Assembly: GCA_001023575.1 (NCBI GenBank)
Contig: CP011489.1
Location: 1,301,001-1,365,000 of the forward strand
Direction: 5' to 3'
Length of the DNA stretch: 64,000 nucleotides
Origin: Actinobacteria bacterium IMCC26256
GTDB lineage: Bacteria > Actinomycetota > Acidimicrobiia > IMCC26256
The notes beneath the pieces were generated by a model. That model saw nothing but the letters and a program-made list of their open reading frames with translations, was not told where the DNA came from and ran no database searches. Both the position numbers and the translations under genes were made by a program. Below, in pieces: positions 60,443 through 64,000 of the stretch. Each line of letters begins with the position of its first letter. The stretch's first letter is position 1.

Positions 60443-61831
60443 CTAATTAGTAACTGCTTCACTGACCGATGAAATACGACTCTTGTTCTCTATGGCGCTC
60501 AGAGCAACCGCGCAGAGTATGACAATGAATGGCTCTGCTGGAGCTCGGAATCGAATCTGCCCGTACGCAAAGATCGCACCGAGTGAGACCACTACTCCCG
60601 GAGCCAGCAGCGGCCAGATCCATCTCTTGCGTCTCCAGAGGATGAATGCACCTGCGAAGGCTCCGAGAAGAAGCGGATAGTAAAAGGCGAGACCAAGGGA
60701 GGTAACCCATCGGGGGCGGCCCTCGGCGATGTTCCAACTAAGCATGTCCGCCGGCCGAAAGAGACTCCAGTCTCTACCCAACCGAGCGAGAACAACAACG
60801 GGGACGCGCGATGCATTATCTGACATATACTCAAACGCGACTCGCCGATACTCCTCCGCAACCACGGACTGGTCCCCTCTCGGTGGGGCCGGGAGACACT
60901 CCGCGCTCCGAAGAAAAGTCAGCCCGATCACATCTCCGCTATACGCCTCGTCACAGTTCGAGGCAACCATTGCTAGCCCGTCGTTGGTTGAGAGAATGAC
61001 GCGCGTCTCAAAGCGAGCACTGTTGTAGATAAACCATGGGGCAAGTACAAGCAACAATGCAACTCCGGCTAAAGCTGAAGCCATCAAACGCACCCGAATA
61101 ACTCCGATGTGCCGAGCGAGCAGCACGCCAGCGGCGATAACGGGGACAAGCAGCACAAGCTCAGCACGCCCTAACGCGCTTATTCCCCCTAATGACCCGA
61201 CCAGTAGCCAACGCCACCACTGTTCGGGCGATCGTGCAGCTTTATAGGTAGCTAACACGGTTCCTACAACGGCCACTCCGGTAAATGACTCGCTCATAAT
61301 CAAGCCATCGTTGACCCACAGAAAAGGGTAAACCGCTGCGATGAAAGCAGCGATTAGCCCTGCTCTATCCCCCGCTACCTCTCGGGCAAGCAATGCACTA
61401 AGGAAGACAACTCCAAGCCCAGCAAGCGCACTCGCAAACCGAAGAATTAACTGACCGTCAAACACCTTAACTATTGGAGCTAGTACCAGCACTGTTAGCG
61501 GAGGATGCGAAGCATCGGGGACTATGGCCTGATCAGCACCGGGGAGCAGCCTAAAGGGATCGGCAAAACCGTCACCGTTTGCAACCGTACGGGCCTCTAA
61601 CTCGTAATAGGCAGCGTCATAAAACTTGTCACTGTTAAAGCCATCCGCCACTCCTAAGACGTAGGCGACCCTGACCCCAGTGGCGAGGACCAAGAGGAGC
61701 ATCAGGATGCGCCAAAAACGTCGAGAGGATTCTTGGGCCATACTCCGTGAGGCTACCCGGCCCGAGGCGTAACGCGGCTCCAAGTAAACGCGAAGATGGC
61801 GCTCGGCTAATTCTGCGCGAATAGGCTTCAC
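60443..61831 (-). CDS. GT-C-like membrane glycosyltransferase (ArnT/PMT-related)
   Basis: The 462-residue protein has about ten membrane helices. The first outside loop reads NSDKFYDAAYYELEARTVANGDGFADPF and is followed by DASHPPLTVLVLAPIVKVFDGQLILRFASALAG, the usual order for GT-C enzymes with a PMT_2 domain. The start is uncertain: GTG 61831 gives a basic leader, ATG 61741 gives MAQESSRRFWR directly before the first helix. It sits alone on the minus strand between two plus-strand amidohydrolase genes. Confidence 0.82.
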   Translation of the reverse strand: MKPIRAELAERHLRVYLEPRYASGRVASRSMAQESSRRFWRILMLLLVLATGVRVAYVLGVADGFNSDKFYDAAYYELEARTVANGDGFADPFRLLPGADQAIVPDASHPPLTVLVLAPIVKVFDGQLILRFASALAGLGVVFLSALLAREVAGDRAGLIAAFIAAVYPFLWVNDGLIMSESFTGVAVVGTVLATYKAARSPEQWWRWLLVGSLGGISALGRAELVLLVPVIAAGVLLARHIGVIRVRLMASALAGVALLLVLAPWFIYNSARFETRVILSTNDGLAMVASNCDEAYSGDVIGLTFLRSAECLPAPPRGDQSVVAEEYRRVAFEYMSDNASRVPVVVLARLGRDWSLFRPADMLSWNIAEGRPRWVTSLGLAFYYPLLLGAFAGAFILWRRKRWIWPLLAPGVVVSLGAIFAYGQIRFRAPAEPFIVILCAVALSAIENKSRISSVSEAVTN

Positions 61832-61855
61832 CGATACTCAACAATCGGAGCGAAT

Positions 61856-63571
61856 ATGTCTGATCTTGTTATCACCGGCGGCATCGTCGTAGACGGAACC
61901 GGAGACCCACAGCGTCTAGCGGACATTGCAGTGAGCAATGGAATAATTACCGAGGTTGCGGAGCCGGGGAGCCTTGCTGGGTCGCTTACGGAGACGATTG
62001 ATGCGACAGGGCTACTCGTTACACCAGGCTTCGTAGATATTCACACGCACTTCGACGGCCAGGTCACATGGGACCCCCTCCTAACTCCTACATGTTGGCA
62101 TGGGGTGACCTCTGTGGTGATGGGGAACTGCGGCGTCGGCTTTGCACCTGTATCCCCGGATCGTCGCGACTGGTTGATCGGGCTCATGGAGGGTGTGGAG
62201 GATATTCCAGGTGCCGCTCTTAGCGAAGGCATCCGCTGGGAATGGGAGACTTTTAGTGAGTACCTCGATGCAGTTGATAGAGCACCAAAGATGCTTGATG
62301 TAGCTGCGCAGATACCGCACGGAGCGGTGCGCGCATATGTCATGGGTGAGCGCGGTGCGCGTAATGAGCCGGCGACCTCAGAGGATATTGCAGCAATGGC
62401 CGCTATCGTGAGAGATGCAATAGCGGCTGGAGCACTTGGTTTCTCAACATCGCGCACGATTGCTCATATGGCCATAGACGGTGAACCAGTACCAGGCACG
62501 TTCGCTGCCGAGGACGAGTTATTTGGTCTCGGAAATGCACTCAAAGATGCGGGCGGCGGAGTATTCGAACTCGCACCGGCCGGCGCTCTTGGCGAGGACC
62601 TCGCTGCACCGGAGCGCGAGATGGATTGGATGCGTCGATTGGCAGCGATATGCGGACGACCGGTTTCATTCGCACTCACTCAGAACGATCACGACTCAGA
62701 GTCTTGGAGGCGCATGCTTGATCTATGCGCTGAGGCTGCGAGCAAAGGCTCCAATGTACGACCCCAAGTTGCAGGCCGACCAGTAACACTCCTCCTTGGA
62801 CTCAAGACCTTTCACCCCTTCGCCTACTGTCCATCTTGGGGCCCGGTCGGCATTCTTCCCTTGGATGAACGAGTTGCACGGATGGCAGACCCCGAGATCA
62901 GGCGCCGGCTTCTAGCCGAGGCATCCAACCCCGACCCCACAATGCGTCAGTTCTTTGATCCAGATAAATCGTTCCCACTCGGCGACCCCCCCGATTACGA
63001 ACCGCACCCTTCGACATCAATCGCTCAAATTGCACAGCGCGCCGGAGCTGATGTCTGGAGTGTTTTCTACGATGCATTGATGGCAGATAATGGGCATGCA
63101 TTTGTGATGCGCCCTCTCCTCAACTACACCGATGGAAACCTTGACGCAGTTCGAGAGATGCTCATGCATCCGACGACAGTCTGGGGACTCGGCGATGGCG
63201 GAGCACACTGCGGCACTACCTGTGATGCCTCAACACCCACTTATATGCTCACTCACTGGGCTCGCGACCGCGAGGCCGGAATACCACTTGAGACCGTTAT
63301 CAAGAAGATGACTTCACAGACTGCCGGACTCTTTGGGCTCGGCGATCGCGGCGTGCTTGCTCCAGGGATGCGGGCAGACATAAACCTGATTGACCATGCC
63401 GGGCTAACTCTCCATGCTCCAGTCATGGTCCATGACCTACCCGGCGACGCTCGTCGTTTCATACAGAGATCAACTGGTTATGTAGCCACAATCTTGGCCG
63501 GGCAGGTAACGCTACGTAATGGCGAGGAGACCGGCGCTCGCCCTGGCGCTTTAGTACGTGGAGCTCGATAA
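61856..63571 (+). CDS. D-aminoacylase-like amidohydrolase, paralogue
   Basis: The 571-residue protein is clearly related to the product at 58740: VDGTGDPQRLADIAVSNG, GFVDIHTHFDGQVTWDPLLTP, VMGNCGVGFAP and DGGAHCGTTCDAST occupy the same places. Metal-ligand positions (HTH, the GNCG Cys) and the late Asp are kept. ATG 61856 follows GGAG at six bases. Divergence between the paralogues is large in the middle and C-terminal parts, so different substrates are likely. A sirohydrochlorin chelatase-like gene begins 43 bases after its stop. Confidence 0.88.
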   Translation: MSDLVITGGIVVDGTGDPQRLADIAVSNGIITEVAEPGSLAGSLTETIDATGLLVTPGFVDIHTHFDGQVTWDPLLTPTCWHGVTSVVMGNCGVGFAPVSPDRRDWLIGLMEGVEDIPGAALSEGIRWEWETFSEYLDAVDRAPKMLDVAAQIPHGAVRAYVMGERGARNEPATSEDIAAMAAIVRDAIAAGALGFSTSRTIAHMAIDGEPVPGTFAAEDELFGLGNALKDAGGGVFELAPAGALGEDLAAPEREMDWMRRLAAICGRPVSFALTQNDHDSESWRRMLDLCAEAASKGSNVRPQVAGRPVTLLLGLKTFHPFAYCPSWGPVGILPLDERVARMADPEIRRRLLAEASNPDPTMRQFFDPDKSFPLGDPPDYEPHPSTSIAQIAQRAGADVWSVFYDALMADNGHAFVMRPLLNYTDGNLDAVREMLMHPTTVWGLGDGGAHCGTTCDASTPTYMLTHWARDREAGIPLETVIKKMTSQTAGLFGLGDRGVLAPGMRADINLIDHAGLTLHAPVMVHDLPGDARRFIQRSTGYVATILAGQVTLRNGEETGARPGALVRGAR

Positions 63572-63614
63572 CTTCATTTCGATTATTTAACCTGAACTGG
63601 GAGAGAATGCGCAG

Positions 63615-64000
63615 ATGCCTACAGCACTATTGATTGTTGATCACGGATCTCGTCGCGCTGAATCGAATACGTTCTTAGACGGTTTCGCCGTGAGCTTTGC
63701 TGAACAACATAAATATGAAATAGTCGAGACCGCACATATGGAGTTGGCTGAACCCGGCATCGGCGTTGCATTTGATGCGTGCATCGAGCGTGGTGCAACA
63801 AAGGTCGTAGTCTGCCCATTCTTCCTACTCCCGGGAAACCACTGGCGAGTCGATATCCCAGCCCTAACGCAAGAGGCTGCGACACGCCATCCAGGAATCG
63901 AGTGGCTTGTGACCGCTCCAATCGGCCTACATTCCCTTATGAGCGAGGTTCTTGCCGCAACTGTAGAGGGGTGTATCAAAGCCGCATCGGGCGACGGAGA
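63615..64000 (+). CDS. CbiX/SirB-family sirohydrochlorin chelatase, 3' end outside window
   Basis: The frame opens at ATG 63615 after GGGAGAG and runs to the window edge (at least 128 residues). It begins PTALLIVDHGSRRAESN, the hallmark of CbiX/SirB chelatases with the metal-binding His, and continues with VETAHMELAEPGIGVAFD, VVCPFFLLPGNHWRVDIP and TAPIGLHSLM. These enzymes insert iron or cobalt into sirohydrochlorin; with iron the product is siroheme for sulfite or nitrite reductase, which would fit the sulfur genes 20 kb away, but the metal cannot be told here. Confidence 0.88.
   Translation, partial: MPTALLIVDHGSRRAESNTFLDGFAVSFAEQHKYEIVETAHMELAEPGIGVAFDACIERGATKVVVCPFFLLPGNHWRVDIPALTQEAATRHPGIEWLVTAPIGLHSLMSEVLAATVEGCIKAASGDG

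Overview
The window reads as a chromosomal stretch of a mid-GC actinobacterium, most likely of the Acidimicrobiia (class is an inference). Support comes from a mycothiol synthase (MshD), an AceE-type homodimeric pyruvate dehydrogenase, two luciferase-like F420-type oxidoreductases, an AftD-type arabinofuranosyltransferase, a polyprenol-phosphate mannose synthase-like enzyme, and a secretin-free Tad pilus locus as in single-membrane bacteria. Sampled 60-base lines are about 52-55% G+C, except a short segment near 60% at 16.6-18.0 kb. Many genes overlap by exactly 4 bases (ATGA/GTGA).

Layout. 0-6 kb: the 3' part of an oligopeptidase B gene meets a minus-strand operon hisD-hisC-hisB-hisA-thioesterase; hisA appears to begin at a GTA codon. 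6-13 kb: nth, mshD, rlmN, a small membrane protein, an acyl-CoA synthetase, a DUF255/thioredoxin-fold protein and an unknown protein. 13.8-19.4 kb: cytochrome P450, an anchored pentapeptide-repeat protein, a higher-GC SDR/SRPBCC pair beside tRNA-Val(CAC), a nitroreductase and a small acidic protein. 19.4-22.3 kb: aceE and tRNA-Val(GAC).

22.5-34.7 kb is the most distinctive region: a membrane histidine kinase and LuxR-type response regulator, a perfect inverted repeat, a Flp pilin, a strong hairpin, then tadE, a tadG-like gene with a Thr-rich stalk and poly-Asp tract, cpaB, cpaE, cpaF, a von Willebrand A domain fused to TadB, tadC, and a DnaB/RecA-like ATPase as apparent last gene. This looks like a self-contained regulated pilus system with unusual parts.

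34.7-45 kb: a Rieske oxygenase, a NoeA-like methyltransferase with a 48-residue membrane protein, tRNA-Gly(GCC), two LLM oxidoreductases, dut, and a sulfur block (TauE/SafE exporter, Rrf2 regulator, cysQ, cysD, cysN). A 38-bp imperfect palindrome lies between the divergent exporter and regulator genes. 45-62 kb: a cell-envelope glycan region with AftD, a GT4 enzyme, methyltransferase, several GT-C membrane glycosyltransferases, a polyprenol-phosphate mannosyltransferase-like gene and a UGM-like flavoprotein, with two paralogous D-aminoacylase-like amidohydrolases. The window ends inside a CbiX/SirB chelatase gene. Several intergenic regions carry short phased direct repeats. No gene-free stretch exceeds 300 bases, and no insertion sequence, CRISPR array or rRNA gene was seen.
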